From DASUFP01 sp036274495 (GTDB taxonomy: Bacteria; Bacteroidota; Bacteroidia; AKYH767-A; OLB10): a stretch of DNA of 41,727 bases. Of this stretch, positions 1 to 8,935 are shown piece by piece. The translations under genes were made by a program, and so were the position numbers. Within the stretch, counting starts at the first letter, position 1. Every line of letters starts with the position of its first letter. Location: the NCBI GenBank assembly GCA_036274495.1, contig DASUFP010000122.1:1-41727 (forward strand), given 5' to 3'. Under the pieces are notes generated by a model. That model made no database searches and was not told the origin of the DNA. It was given only the letters and a program-made list of their open reading frames with translations.

Positions 1-1385
1 CTTGTATACTGTCCAAGTCCAAAGTGAAGTTGTCCTGCATTACAGGTGCCATAACTTTCTCCTGCACGCACTTCCCGCACCTGAGTTCCCCAGGGTCCGT
101 AAATTGAAACACGTGCACCGATGGCATCCTGGTTGCTTACAGTACCCTTTAGGTTGAATGTAATATAATGGTTGCTGTTTCCGTCATTCAGATACAGAAC
201 GTCATCATAAGTGGTTGAAGGAGTAGTGTAAATGTTGCCATAGGAAGAATAAATATCTACAAAACCGTCGTGGTTCATATCACCCATTGCAAATGATAAC
301 ATACCATTGCTCGCCAGTAAATTGTATTCACGTGTGAATGTCTGATTGCCGTTGTTTTTCCAGAATTGCCACTCGGAACCGGTTACCAGTATGTCGATGA
401 AACCATCGTTATCAAAATCTTCAAAAACCGACTCGATAGGTGTAATGCCCGAAGTGCTGAAGCCGGTATTCAGAAGTTCAGTATAATGACCGGTGCCGTC
501 GTTTTCAAAAATCTGACTTGCGTGATCGTGATTGGTAAGCATCAGGTCCAGATCGCCGTCGTTGTCAATGTCACCAAAGCTTCCGGTCCAGGTTTGCCAG
601 CCAATGTTTATGCCGTAATTGCCTGCCTGTTCTGTAAAGTTGTTTGATCCGTCGTTTACAAACAAGCGGTTTATTCTCCGCTCGTCGGTGTTGCTCGTAC
701 TGCTCTGACGGCAGTGTGCTACGTATAAATCCAGGTCGCCGTCGTTATCAAAGTCGATCCATGCGCTGCCGTAATTGCCCGAATCAGCAGGGTCGCTTCC
801 GTAAAACAGGCCGGGGTTGACAGCAAAATTTACAAACGAAGAGAGATTGAGGTTGCCCGCTCCGTCGTTCAGATACAATTTGCTTGCAGCATTGTCGTCG
901 CAGCAAAAAAGATCAATCCAACCGTCATTGTTGATATCACAAAACGTTGCATTCTGCAGGAAAAAACCTGAACTGGCCAGCAAGGTATTGGTGAATGTGA
1001 TAACACCGGCATTTTCGAAAATTTTAACCAGCCTGATGCCGCCGTTACCATCCGCAATGATATCCTTCCAGCCATTTTTATCAACATCTGCAACCGTCAT
1101 GGCCCATGCACTTCCTCCTCCAATGTCGGTAATGTAATGGTTGGTAAAGTTGCCGTCTCTCTCCTGAATTTCCAGGTTAATAATATGTCCCTGATCCATT
1201 CTGATGATGTCATCGAGACCATCGCCATTGGCATCTACTACCGTAACGGCACATCCGCTGCGGACATTGCTGTTGGAGAGTTTGGCATTTGCATTTGTAA
1301 AGGACAACTGCGCCATGGTTACACCTGTTGCGAGTGTGAAACCCAGCAGGAGCAGTCCGGTTAATTTGAGTTGAAATTTTTTCAT
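1..1385 (-). CDS. FG-GAP/VCBS repeat protein with C-terminal ASPIC/UnbV domain (partial, 3' end off window)
   Basis: A secreted repeat protein of unknown substrate. The reading frame starts at the ATG ending at 1385 and stays open to base 1 (461 full codons), so the C-terminus lies outside the window. A signal peptide is visible (MKKFQLKLTGLLLLGF... ending TMAQ). At least seven Asp/Asn-rich FG-GAP/VCBS blades follow, for example DANGDGLDDI, DVDKNGWKDI, DINNDGWIDL, DFDNDGDLDL, DIDNDGDLDL, DFDNDGFIDI and DMNHDGFVDI, which predict a calcium-binding beta-propeller. The last visible residues (IGARVSIYGPWGTQVREV, then HFGLG) match the ASPIC/UnbV domain that often ends such proteins. It begins 39 nt after the cytochrome gene on the same strand, so the two are probably co-transcribed. 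A sorting tail may lie beyond the edge. The fold assignment is secure. The function is not known. Confidence 0.88.
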   Translation of the reverse strand, partial: MKKFQLKLTGLLLLGFTLATGVTMAQLSFTNANAKLSNSNVRSGCAVTVVDANGDGLDDIIRMDQGHIINLEIQERDGNFTNHYITDIGGGSAWAMTVADVDKNGWKDIIADGNGGIRLVKIFENAGVITFTNTLLASSGFFLQNATFCDINNDGWIDLFCCDDNAASKLYLNDGAGNLNLSSFVNFAVNPGLFYGSDPADSGNYGSAWIDFDNDGDLDLYVAHCRQSSTSNTDERRINRLFVNDGSNNFTEQAGNYGINIGWQTWTGSFGDIDNDGDLDLMLTNHDHASQIFENDGTGHYTELLNTGFSTSGITPIESVFEDFDNDGFIDILVTGSEWQFWKNNGNQTFTREYNLLASNGMLSFAMGDMNHDGFVDIYSSYGNIYTTPSTTYDDVLYLNDGNSNHYITFNLKGTVSNQDAIGARVSIYGPWGTQVREVRAGESYGTCNAGQLHFGLGQYT

Positions 1386-1424
1386 TGCGGGTTATTGTTA
1401 GTGTTGTGGTTTTTGATTTTGATA

Positions 1425-3356
1425 TTATTGCTTATAAAATAGTTTGAATGTCGCTTTTGTCTCGTCGCCTTCGGCGCTGATAAAATATATACCGGTTGTT
1501 TCGGTAAGCCGGAAATTATTTCGGTTGGTGCCATTTCCGTTTATAATCAGCAGCCGCTTTCCTGTTATATCGTAAACCGTAATACGCTTAATTCTTTCTC
1601 CTGAAGTGATTATAGTTATACTTCCGTCCGAGTTGTTCTGAATGAGCTGGATCTGTTCTGTCGCGGCAGGATTGCCGATACCGGTAAGTACCAGATTCAT
1701 CAGACTGTCTTCGGCCACCTGAAATGGTGTCTGATCGGCAGCGAGAAACATATTGCGGAACGTGTCAATAGGAGCACTGTTCATCAGGAACATTTCGTCG
1801 GTCCATTTTGGTGGCACCGACTGATAAAAAAGACGTGCGAAAACAGAAACATTTCCGGTTACCCCGGTCACAGGTATGTGAAAGCCGACGAAATCACTTC
1901 CGGTTCCCTCAGTACCTGCAAGCTGGTTAAAGTCGCTGTCGGCAAGTGCATCCGGTGTTATGGTAACCGTGTCGTAAACAGCTGATGTGGTTGTAAAGCC
2001 ATCAGGAGGAATACGGTTGTCTTTGAGGAGAATTGCGGCGCGTTCGAGAACAGTTGTAATCTGGCTGTTCACATCGCCCATTACCATCTCATATATCTGA
2101 CTCTCGTTGTTCTGATTGATTACCCGGTGATGGGGTTCAAACGGAACGGTTTCGCCAACCACTCTGTATTGAGCATCAAAAATCCCTGATTGGAAAACGG
2201 TATCACCTGTTGCGTCCGTCATGAGTAATTGCAGCACTGCACGACGGGAGGGATAACCTGATGGAAATTTATGCCCTGCCTTGTTCAGTACTTTTACTCG
2301 AAAATAGCCGGTGTCCGCAGTAATGCTGTCGCTTATGAGCTGGAAGCTCACCGAATTTTCACGCAGCATCCTGCTGGTAGCTGCAAGTGTTGAATCAAAA
2401 TTCGCGTCGTGTGTTGAAATGCCAAGTGCGGTTTTGTTATTCTTGATCAGCTCTACCATAAAATGATTGGCACCTGCAAAATAATGCTGGTTAAACGGGA
2501 AGCGCGGCTGCAGGTTCATGAACCCGTTTGCAATAACAATCGGATCCGCTTCGTGCGGCATGTGACAGGTTTGACATTTAATGTTAGCGGCCGGATAACT
2601 TGAATTCAGGTATTCGTGATAGGTTGCCTGCTCAATAAATTCTCCTCCGGTAAAATTCCCTGACAAATCAACGGACTCTGTGATGAGGGTATGACATGCC
2701 GAACAAACCGCCGACTGATCCATATGGGGACTATACGTAGGGGTATATCCCTCGTATAATTGCATGGGTCCGAAAAACGGATTTGTAAACGGTCCGTAGA
2801 TGGTTCGCGTTGTATCGTAAGGTATGATTCCGGAAAATGTTGATCCCGCTCCCGGTCCTATTGTGTGGCATCCGGCACAGGATACGCCATCAAGTCCAAG
2901 TGAATCGTTGATAAGGTCTGAAATAAGAAACGGGCTGTTGCCTTTGTAGAAAGCGTTATAATGTCCCATAGGTGCATGACAGGCAGTGCACTTATCCTGG
3001 AGTGCGGAAGCATGGGCAGGATTTACCATAATCTCATGGCTCACTTTGGCGCGCCATAACGGATCCTTGGCGCTATTGGCCATCATGGAGCCCTGCCAGC
3101 GGTCAAAGAGATTTACATCAATACCATCCTCGTTGATGTTGGATTGATTGAGTGTATCAAAACCATGACATCCGCTGCAGCTTGCAGAGGTAAGAAAGTA
3201 GTCGCCGGGGCCAATTGGTGTTAAGGCCATCCGCGTAAGCATTTCTTTTTCGGCGGCCGTATGAAATGTTTTAGCGGGGGTAACGCCTGTCTTAACGGCG
3301 CTTACTAAAAAAGCCGCAGAGAGGGACAGCAATACAACAAATAGTTTTCGTTTCAT
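1425..3356 (-). CDS. Secreted five-heme cytochrome c with T9SS-like C-terminal sorting domain
   Basis: A 643-residue exported multiheme cytochrome. An N-terminal signal peptide (residues 1-20) is followed by five CxxCH heme-binding motifs at about residues 60 (CSGCH), 123 (CTACH), 160 (CAGCH), 218 (CSACH) and 261 (CQTCH), all in the first half. The middle holds the HKFPSGYPSRR element and beta-rich stretch common in cytochrome c-554-like multiheme proteins. The last 80 residues (ITVYDITGKRLL...TGIYFISAEG...) look like a type A T9SS sorting domain, so I infer display on the cell surface or release. The FG-GAP/ASPIC gene follows 39 nt downstream and an ABC permease gene lies 136 nt upstream on the same strand. 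The role could be extracellular electron transfer or a redox enzyme such as a nitrite or hydroxylamine type reductase. The sequence alone does not decide. No inner-membrane electron donor is encoded nearby. Confidence 0.9.
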   Translation of the reverse strand: MKRKLFVVLLSLSAAFLVSAVKTGVTPAKTFHTAAEKEMLTRMALTPIGPGDYFLTSASCSGCHGFDTLNQSNINEDGIDVNLFDRWQGSMMANSAKDPLWRAKVSHEIMVNPAHASALQDKCTACHAPMGHYNAFYKGNSPFLISDLINDSLGLDGVSCAGCHTIGPGAGSTFSGIIPYDTTRTIYGPFTNPFFGPMQLYEGYTPTYSPHMDQSAVCSACHTLITESVDLSGNFTGGEFIEQATYHEYLNSSYPAANIKCQTCHMPHEADPIVIANGFMNLQPRFPFNQHYFAGANHFMVELIKNNKTALGISTHDANFDSTLAATSRMLRENSVSFQLISDSITADTGYFRVKVLNKAGHKFPSGYPSRRAVLQLLMTDATGDTVFQSGIFDAQYRVVGETVPFEPHHRVINQNNESQIYEMVMGDVNSQITTVLERAAILLKDNRIPPDGFTTTSAVYDTVTITPDALADSDFNQLAGTEGTGSDFVGFHIPVTGVTGNVSVFARLFYQSVPPKWTDEMFLMNSAPIDTFRNMFLAADQTPFQVAEDSLMNLVLTGIGNPAATEQIQLIQNNSDGSITIITSGERIKRITVYDITGKRLLIINGNGTNRNNFRLTETTGIYFISAEGDETKATFKLFYKQ

Positions 3357-3492
3357 TCCGTAACAACGGCGGCAGATGCGTAAACCGGCATAGAAGGCTA
3401 AGGTAATATGAAATTACGGCATATGCAATATGCAAAAGAGTAAACAATGAGGGAGTTATTAAACCCTGTTCAGGGTATAAAACGGTAGTTTT

Positions 3493-4752
3493 TTACCCGT
3501 TGGAACGGATGGCTTCCACGGGATCCAGCCTGGCTGCCGAAAATGCAGGAATAAAACCCGAAATAACACCTATAACAGCTGAAATCAGCACTCCCTTAAA
3601 AATGTTGGCAGCGGTGAGGGTCAGCTCAAATCCGGCCACGGCGCTGCCAATAACCGTTGCTCCGAACACCAGCACCAGACCTGTGATTCCGCCTATGATA
3701 CACAAGGCGACGGCTTCTGAAAGGAATTGGATAAGAATGAAAAACCGTTTCGCGCCCAGCGATTTTTGAATACCGATCTGGTTGGTTCGTTCACGCACCG
3801 AAACAAACATGATGTTGGCAATTCCAAATCCTCCTACCAGAATCGAAAATCCACCTATAATCCATCCGGCCATACCTATTACATCAAACACCTGAGTGAT
3901 TCCCGAAGAGAGCATCTTAGATTCGTTCAAGGCAAAGTTGTCTTCCTCCATGGGACGTAACCTCCTGATGGAGCGCAAATGACCTCTCAGCTCCGCTATC
4001 AGCTGCTCATTGCTTACCCCGGGAAGCGCTTTCACCTGAATGGTAGGATCGAGTCTTTCTGATTTAAGATTCATGAGGTTACGGGCTAGATTCACGGGTA
4101 TGATGGCCAGTTCGTCCATTGAATTCTCCAGAATTGAACTCCCCTCTTTTTTGAAAACGCCGATTATGGTGAGCTTTCGCCCCAGGGCATTTACCTCACG
4201 ACCTACCGCCTGCGCATCTCCGAATAATGACGTTTTTATTTCGTCACCAATGATTAGTAAGGGTTTACCCGCATCAAATTCCTGGGCCGTGAAATAACGC
4301 CCCTCACTCAATTCGAATGATCGCACCTTGTCGAATTCATTCGACACCGCCACCATGCCAATATTTTCGGCGGCGGTACCCTTGTATTTGATGGTTTTCC
4401 CCATCAGATATGCCTGAAAAACCATTGCCTCAGCCAGTTGTGACCGGCTTCTGAGCTCCGACATCTCCTGATATTCGGGTACCGGACGCATCAGGTACTT
4501 CCACCATGGATAGTCGCTGCCAAATGCCCAGGGCCACTTTTGAACAAAAACCACATTTTCGCCCAGCGACTGAATGCTGGTTCTTACGTTTTTTTCCAGT
4601 GAATCGACAACAGTAAAAACCAGGATCACCGTAAATATTCCGATGGTGATACCGAGCAACGATAAAAAAGTCCTGAGTTTGTTCACCCGCAGGGCATGAA
4701 AAGAGAATAAAATACTCTCTCGGATGAGTTTCAGGTAGAGTAACACGAACAA
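3493..4752 (-). CDS. ABC transporter permease, MacB/FtsX family
   Basis: A 419-residue inner-membrane permease of the MacB type. The first transmembrane helix (around residues 25-50, LRTFLSLLGITIGIFTVILV) is followed by a large periplasmic MacB_PCD-like domain (about 55-270). Three C-terminal helices form an FtsX domain, which carries the typical stretch IANIMFVSVRERTNQIGIQKSLGA and ends FSAARLDPVEAIR. No ATPase subunit or membrane-fusion protein is encoded next to it, so the partner must lie elsewhere. The frame has no early ATG. The start is TTG at 4752 or GTG at 4746. A perfect Bacteroidota -33/-7 promoter sits 9 nt before the TTG (TTG, 17 nt, TATATTTG), which limits how far upstream the start can be. 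It is divergent from purH. The substrate is unknown. Macrolide or lipoprotein export are only family possibilities. Confidence 0.9.
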   Translation of the reverse strand: MFVLLYLKLIRESILFSFHALRVNKLRTFLSLLGITIGIFTVILVFTVVDSLEKNVRTSIQSLGENVVFVQKWPWAFGSDYPWWKYLMRPVPEYQEMSELRSRSQLAEAMVFQAYLMGKTIKYKGTAAENIGMVAVSNEFDKVRSFELSEGRYFTAQEFDAGKPLLIIGDEIKTSLFGDAQAVGREVNALGRKLTIIGVFKKEGSSILENSMDELAIIPVNLARNLMNLKSERLDPTIQVKALPGVSNEQLIAELRGHLRSIRRLRPMEEDNFALNESKMLSSGITQVFDVIGMAGWIIGGFSILVGGFGIANIMFVSVRERTNQIGIQKSLGAKRFFILIQFLSEAVALCIIGGITGLVLVFGATVIGSAVAGFELTLTAANIFKGVLISAVIGVISGFIPAFSAARLDPVEAIRSNG

Positions 4753-4761
4753 TTATTTGTT

Positions 4762-4789
4762 CAAATATAATCTATCGGCTTCAAAGCAA
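4762..4789 (-). promoter_or_regulatory. Promoter for the ABC permease gene
   Basis: On the minus strand TTG (4789-4787), a 17-nt spacer and TATATTTG (4769-4762) match the Bacteroidota primary-sigma consensus TTG-N17-23-TAnnTTTG. The box ends 9 nt before the TTG start codon, so the leader would be only a few nucleotides. Confidence 0.6.
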
Positions 4790-4866
4790 TTTATCTGCAC
4801 CGAAAATTAATGCAATAGATTGCCCCAAACTTTTACTCACAGCAGAATTCAATGGGCAATAAGAAT

Positions 4867-4874
4867 TAACTTTG
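4867..4874 (+). promoter_or_regulatory. -7 box of the purH promoter
   Basis: TAACTTTG is an exact match to TAnnTTTG and lies 27 nt before the purH ATG at 4902. A good -33 TTG is not obvious at the right distance. The TTG that would extend the purH frame upstream (4872) lies inside this box, which argues for the ATG at 4902. Confidence 0.5.
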
Positions 4875-4901
4875 CGGTTCACTTTTCATTCCATTTCATT
4901 C

Positions 4902-6425
4902 ATGCCGGGTACAAAAAAAATCAGTTCTGCTTTAATTTCCGTTTATCACAAGGATGGCCTTGAGCCGGTTATCAGAGCATTGCACAAATTGAATGTAACA
5001 TTATATGCTACCGGCGGAACCCAGACTTTTATTGAATCGCTCTCGGTTCCGGTGGTTCCTGTTGAAGAACTTACCAGCTACCCATCCATTTTGGGTGGAA
5101 GGGTTAAAACACTGCATCCCAAAGTGTTTGGAGGTATTTTGAGCCGTCGCGACAATGCAGGGGATGCCGGCCAGCTGGTTGAATATGAGATTCCGGGTAT
5201 CGATCTGGTTATTGTGGATCTGTATCCTTTTGAGGAAACCGTTTCGGCCGGTGCTCCGGAAGAAGATATTATTGAGAAAATAGACATCGGCGGTATTTCG
5301 CTCATAAGAGCCGCAGCAAAAAATTTCCACGATGTGGTAATTGTGCCGTCGCTGCACGAATATGAAACCTTGTTGACGGCCCTCACCGACTCCGGTGGCT
5401 TTACAACGCTTGATTTGCGCCGTCAACTGGCTGTCAGGGCTTTTGCTGTATCATCGCATTACGATACTGCTATCTGGAACTGGATGGGCACGAATGACAG
5501 ATCGGAATTTCATGTAAGTATTCCGCAGGGACGTTCGCTCCGGTACGGTGAAAACCCGCACCAAAAGGGATATTTTTATGGCGACCTGGAAAAGGTGTTT
5601 ACGCAACTTTCGGGTAAAGAACTCTCTTATAACAACCTGCTCGATATTGATGCGGCCCTTGCCCTTACCGGTGATTTTGATCAGCCTGTAACGGCAATCT
5701 TAAAACACAACAACGCCTGCGGAATTGCTGCCGGACCTGATCCAATGTCAAACTGGAAACGTGCACTGGAGGCGGATCCTGTCTCGGCTTTCGGAGGGAT
5801 TATTGTAACAAATCAGCCGGTTGATGAATCGCTGGCAGCTGAAATCGGGAAGCTCTTTTTTGAGGTGTTGATGGCCCCTGAGTTTATTCCCGGAGCGTTA
5901 GCGCTGCTGAAAGAAAAAAAGAACCGCATTCTCCTGCAGCTCAACAAACCCCAACTGCAAGATCTCCAGTACAGGACCATTTTAAATGGCGTTCTTGCAC
6001 AGGACCGCGATGCCGCTGTTGAAACAGCATCAGCATTAAAAACGGTAACACGACGGGTACCCGAAGCTTCCGAAATCAGTGATCTGCTCTTCGCCAATAT
6101 CGTTGTAAAACATAGCAGGTCAAATACCATTGTGCTGGTAAAAGAGGGCCGCCTGCTTGCCGCAGGAGTAGGTCAGACCAGCAGAGTGGATGCATTGCAG
6201 CAGGCCATTGACAAGGCGGGAAAGTTTAAAATGGATTTGAAAGGCGCAGTGATGGCCTCGGATGCGTTTTTTCCGTTTCCCGATTGTGTTGAAATAGCCC
6301 ATCAGGCTGGCATTGCCGCGGTTATTCAGCCGGGAGGTTCCATTCGTGATCAGGAGTCAATTGACTACTGCGACAAAGCAGGAATGGCGATGGTGGTAAC
6401 AGGTACACGTCATTTCAGACATTAA
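4902..6425 (+). CDS. purH: Bifunctional AICAR formyltransferase / IMP cyclohydrolase
   Basis: Catalyses the last two steps of de novo purine synthesis in the cytosol: formylation of AICAR with 10-formyl-THF, then ring closure to IMP. It has 507 residues from the ATG at 4902, the usual PurH length. The N-terminal MGS-like cyclohydrolase domain (about 1-190) starts KKISSALISVYHKDG and contains TGGTQTFIE and GGRVKTLHPK. The AICARFT domain follows with SLRYGENPHQKG, the catalytic KHNNACG segment and SDAFFPFPDCVE. The end, YCDKAGMAMVVTGTRHFRH, is the classic PurH terminus. An in-frame TTG 30 nt upstream is rejected because it falls in the -7 promoter box. The mre operon starts 104 nt downstream on the same strand. 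From memory, purH beside mreB is a common arrangement in this phylum. Confidence 0.97.
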   Translation: MPGTKKISSALISVYHKDGLEPVIRALHKLNVTLYATGGTQTFIESLSVPVVPVEELTSYPSILGGRVKTLHPKVFGGILSRRDNAGDAGQLVEYEIPGIDLVIVDLYPFEETVSAGAPEEDIIEKIDIGGISLIRAAAKNFHDVVIVPSLHEYETLLTALTDSGGFTTLDLRRQLAVRAFAVSSHYDTAIWNWMGTNDRSEFHVSIPQGRSLRYGENPHQKGYFYGDLEKVFTQLSGKELSYNNLLDIDAALALTGDFDQPVTAILKHNNACGIAAGPDPMSNWKRALEADPVSAFGGIIVTNQPVDESLAAEIGKLFFEVLMAPEFIPGALALLKEKKNRILLQLNKPQLQDLQYRTILNGVLAQDRDAAVETASALKTVTRRVPEASEISDLLFANIVVKHSRSNTIVLVKEGRLLAAGVGQTSRVDALQQAIDKAGKFKMDLKGAVMASDAFFPFPDCVEIAHQAGIAAVIQPGGSIRDQESIDYCDKAGMAMVVTGTRHFRH

Positions 6426-6457
6426 AATAATGATGTTGATTAATTTTATTTAAAAGG

Positions 6458-6488
6458 GGGAAATTCCCATACCTCATAACTATCTTTA
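6458..6488 (+). promoter_or_regulatory. Candidate mreB promoter region with a palindrome
   Basis: TATCTTTA (6481-6488) matches the TAnnTTTG box at all but the last base and lies 41 nt before mreB. Just upstream is a perfect palindrome GGGAAATTCCC (6458-6468) with no T-tract. It could be an operator or the remains of a purH terminator. No matching -33 element was seen, so support is weak. Confidence 0.25.
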
Positions 6489-6529
6489 TCATCCAAAATC
6501 CTAGCAATCTAATTTAAGAACTTTCGGAT

Positions 6530-7552
6530 ATGGGCTTGTTCGATTTACTCACTCAGGAAATTGCCATAGACCTGGGCACTGCCAATACCTTGATCATCAG
6601 CAACGACAAGGTTGTGGTGGATGAACCGTCTATTGTTGCCATCGACCGTACAACGGGACGTGTGCTTGCGGTGGGTAAACAGGCCATGATGATGCATGGT
6701 AAAACACATGAAAATATCAAAACAATCAGGCCGCTGAAGGACGGTGTGATTGCCGATTTTGATGCTGCAGAGCACATGATCAGAGGCATGATCAAAATGA
6801 TAAATCCTGGGAGACGACTTTTTGCACCCTCTCTCAAAATGGTAATTTGTATTCCTTCCGGAATCACTGAAGTGGAGAAAAGGGCCGTCAGAGATTCAGC
6901 TGAACATGCTGGCGGAAAGGAAGTATACCTCATTCACGAGCCTATGGCAGCTGCAATAGGTATCGGTATCGATGTGGAGGAGCCAATGGGTAATATGATT
7001 ATTGATATTGGCGGAGGAACAAGCGAAATTGCCGTTATCGCGCTGGGTGGAATCGTGTGCGACCAATCCATTCGTGTGGCAGGTGACGGATTCACCACCG
7101 ATATCTGGGATTATATGCGTCGGCAGCATAACATTCTCATTGGCGAACGCTCTGCAGAACGGATCAAAATTGAGGCGGGCTCTGCATTGCCCGAACTGGA
7201 TAATCCTCCTCCTGATTTTGCGGTACATGGCCGCGATCTTATGACCGGTATTCCCAAGGAGATCACTGTATCATATTCTGAAATCGCACATGCTCTCGAC
7301 AAGTCCATATCAAAAATTGAAGAAGCTATATTAAAAGCCCTTGAAATAACTCCGCCTGAGTTGTCGGCCGACATCTACCGTACCGGTATTTACCTTACCG
7401 GCGGCGGAGCATTGCTGAGAGGGCTTGACAAGCGCATTTCAATGAAGACCAAATTACCTGTTCACGTTGCTGAAGATCCGTTACGCGCTGTAGTTCGGGG
7501 AACGGGTATAGCACTCAAAAATATCGACCGTTTTAAATTTCTCATCCCCTGA
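6530..7552 (+). CDS. mreB: Rod shape-determining actin homolog MreB
   Basis: A cytoplasmic bacterial actin that forms membrane-bound filaments and positions the elongation (Rod) complex. It has 340 residues, the usual length. Nucleotide-binding elements are all visible: phosphate-1 loop IAIDLGTANTLI (residues 11-22), the FAPSLKMVICIPSGITEVEKRA region, phosphate-2 loop IIDIGGGTSEIAVI and the adenosine motif TGGGALLRGLD near the C-terminus. The N-terminal MGLFDLLTQ is the short amphipathic lead typical of MreB. It is the first gene of the mreB-mreC-mreD-mrdA-rodA cluster and is followed after 29 nt by mreC. Confidence 0.98.
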   Translation: MGLFDLLTQEIAIDLGTANTLIISNDKVVVDEPSIVAIDRTTGRVLAVGKQAMMMHGKTHENIKTIRPLKDGVIADFDAAEHMIRGMIKMINPGRRLFAPSLKMVICIPSGITEVEKRAVRDSAEHAGGKEVYLIHEPMAAAIGIGIDVEEPMGNMIIDIGGGTSEIAVIALGGIVCDQSIRVAGDGFTTDIWDYMRRQHNILIGERSAERIKIEAGSALPELDNPPPDFAVHGRDLMTGIPKEITVSYSEIAHALDKSISKIEEAILKALEITPPELSADIYRTGIYLTGGGALLRGLDKRISMKTKLPVHVAEDPLRAVVRGTGIALKNIDRFKFLIP

Positions 7553-7581
7553 ATCCCGGGATTACCTACTCTTAATAACGG

Positions 7582-8427
7582 ATGCGCAACCTGTTCCTGC
7601 TGCTCTGGCGAAACAACTTCACGCTCCTTTTTCTGCTTTTATGGTCGGTTTGCTTTATACTGGTATACCGCAACAATAATTTTCAGCAAACAGCAGCGTT
7701 TAATTCCGCCAACCGTGTTTCGGGTGCCATACTCGAAAGCATCAATTCTGTAAAAGAATACATCCATCTCAAAGAAAACAACGAGAGCCTCGCCCGGGAA
7801 AATGCCATGCTCAAAGGCACTGCGCCCGAATCGTTTTATCACCCCGACACACTTAAAACCGTGGTAAAGGATACCACTTACAAGCAGCAGTATACTTACA
7901 TTGCCGCCAAAGTGGTAAACAACTCCGTTAACCGGCGAAACAACTACCTTACCTTAAATAGGGGCTCCTTGCAGGGAATAAAAAGCGGTATGGGTGTTAT
8001 TTCCGCAACCGGAATCGTCGGCATTGTTAAGGATGTTTCGCCGCATTATTGCACTGTAATGTCGGTGCTGCATAAAAACACATCAATAAGTACCCGTTTT
8101 AAAAACAACAATTACTTTGGATCGCTTGTTTGGAATGGTGGCGATAATACAGAAGCTACATTAAAGGAGGTGGCTAAACATGTGAAGTTTGCAAAAGGCG
8201 ATTCGCTTGTAACTACAGTTTACAGCAGAGTCTTTCCTGAGGGCATAATGGTTGGCACAGTAAAAGATTTTGAAATAAAGGCAGGCGATAATTTTTATAC
8301 CATTACGGTTAAGCTTTCCACCGGGCTGGGAAACCTTTCGCACGTATATGTTGTAGAGAATTTAATGAAACAGGAGCAGGAAGCGCTGGAAGATCTGACG
8401 CATAAGAAAGATAAAGATGATAACTGA
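7582..8427 (+). CDS. mreC: Rod shape-determining protein MreC
   Basis: A bitopic inner-membrane protein whose periplasmic part scaffolds the elongasome and activates PBP2. It has 281 residues: a short cytoplasmic start, one transmembrane helix (about residues 10-28, FTLLFLLLWSVCFILVY), a predicted coiled-coil (about 60-80, HLKENNESLARENAMLK) and the two-lobed beta domain with family motifs NYLTLNRGSLQGIKSGMGV and GIVGIVKDVSPHYCTVMSV. The highly charged tail (EDLTHKKDKDDN) overlaps the start of mreD by 11 nt, which implies translational coupling. Confidence 0.95.
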   Translation: MRNLFLLLWRNNFTLLFLLLWSVCFILVYRNNNFQQTAAFNSANRVSGAILESINSVKEYIHLKENNESLARENAMLKGTAPESFYHPDTLKTVVKDTTYKQQYTYIAAKVVNNSVNRRNNYLTLNRGSLQGIKSGMGVISATGIVGIVKDVSPHYCTVMSVLHKNTSISTRFKNNNYFGSLVWNGGDNTEATLKEVAKHVKFAKGDSLVTTVYSRVFPEGIMVGTVKDFEIKAGDNFYTITVKLSTGLGNLSHVYVVENLMKQEQEALEDLTHKKDKDDN

Positions 8428-8935
8428 GCTGATATTATTTATTTCGAGGTTTATCATACTTATTGCCATTCAGGTGGCAGTGTTGAATCATATACAGTTC
8501 AGCGGATATATCAATCCTTTTTTATACATCAGTTTTATTATGATTTTGCCGGTGCGGTTACCAAAGGGTTTGTTGCTGGTGATTGCCTTTGTTGCCGGAC
8601 TTGTAATGGATGTTTTTACCGATACGCTGGGAATGCATGCCGCCGCCTGTGTAATGATGGCTTATGTACGACCCGGATTGCTGAAACTGATGGCTCCGCG
8701 TGACGGCTACGAAACCGAATCGTACCCGTCGGTCCGTGAGCTTGGATTTACCTGGTTTCTTATATATGCTGCCACACTGACCTTTGTCCATCATTTTGTG
8801 CTCTTTTATATTGAGGTTTTCAGATTCTCGGAATTCTTTTCAACTTTTTTAAGAGTAATTTTGAGCAGCCTTGCAACGTTATTGCTGATAATGATTAGTC
8901 AGTACCTCTTTGGAAAGGCTGTTCGCGAAAGATGA
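8417..8935 (+). CDS. mreD: Rod shape-determining protein MreD
   Basis: A small polytopic inner-membrane subunit of the elongation complex. It has 172 residues, almost entirely hydrophobic, with about five or six predicted helices and the FVAGLVMDVFTDTLGMHAAA stretch that is conserved in MreD/RodD-like proteins (G-x-x-x-D-x-x-x-x-x-x-G-x-H). It starts inside the mreC stop region (11-nt overlap), and its own stop overlaps the mrdA start by 4 nt (ATGA). Sequence conservation in this family is low. The call rests on the motif, topology and position. Confidence 0.92.
   Translation: MITELILFISRFIILIAIQVAVLNHIQFSGYINPFLYISFIMILPVRLPKGLLLVIAFVAGLVMDVFTDTLGMHAAACVMMAYVRPGLLKLMAPRDGYETESYPSVRELGFTWFLIYAATLTFVHHFVLFYIEVFRFSEFFSTFLRVILSSLATLLLIMISQYLFGKAVRER

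Noticed and set aside
366..1364. Plus-strand open frames (366-647, 817-1137, 1137-1364)
   Set aside because: They lie opposite the FG-GAP/ASPIC gene, whose minus-strand frame has clear repeats. The plus-strand translations have no recognisable features.
4872..4901. Upstream extension of purH from TTG
   Set aside because: The TTG falls inside the TAACTTTG promoter box, and the added residues are not part of PurH proteins.
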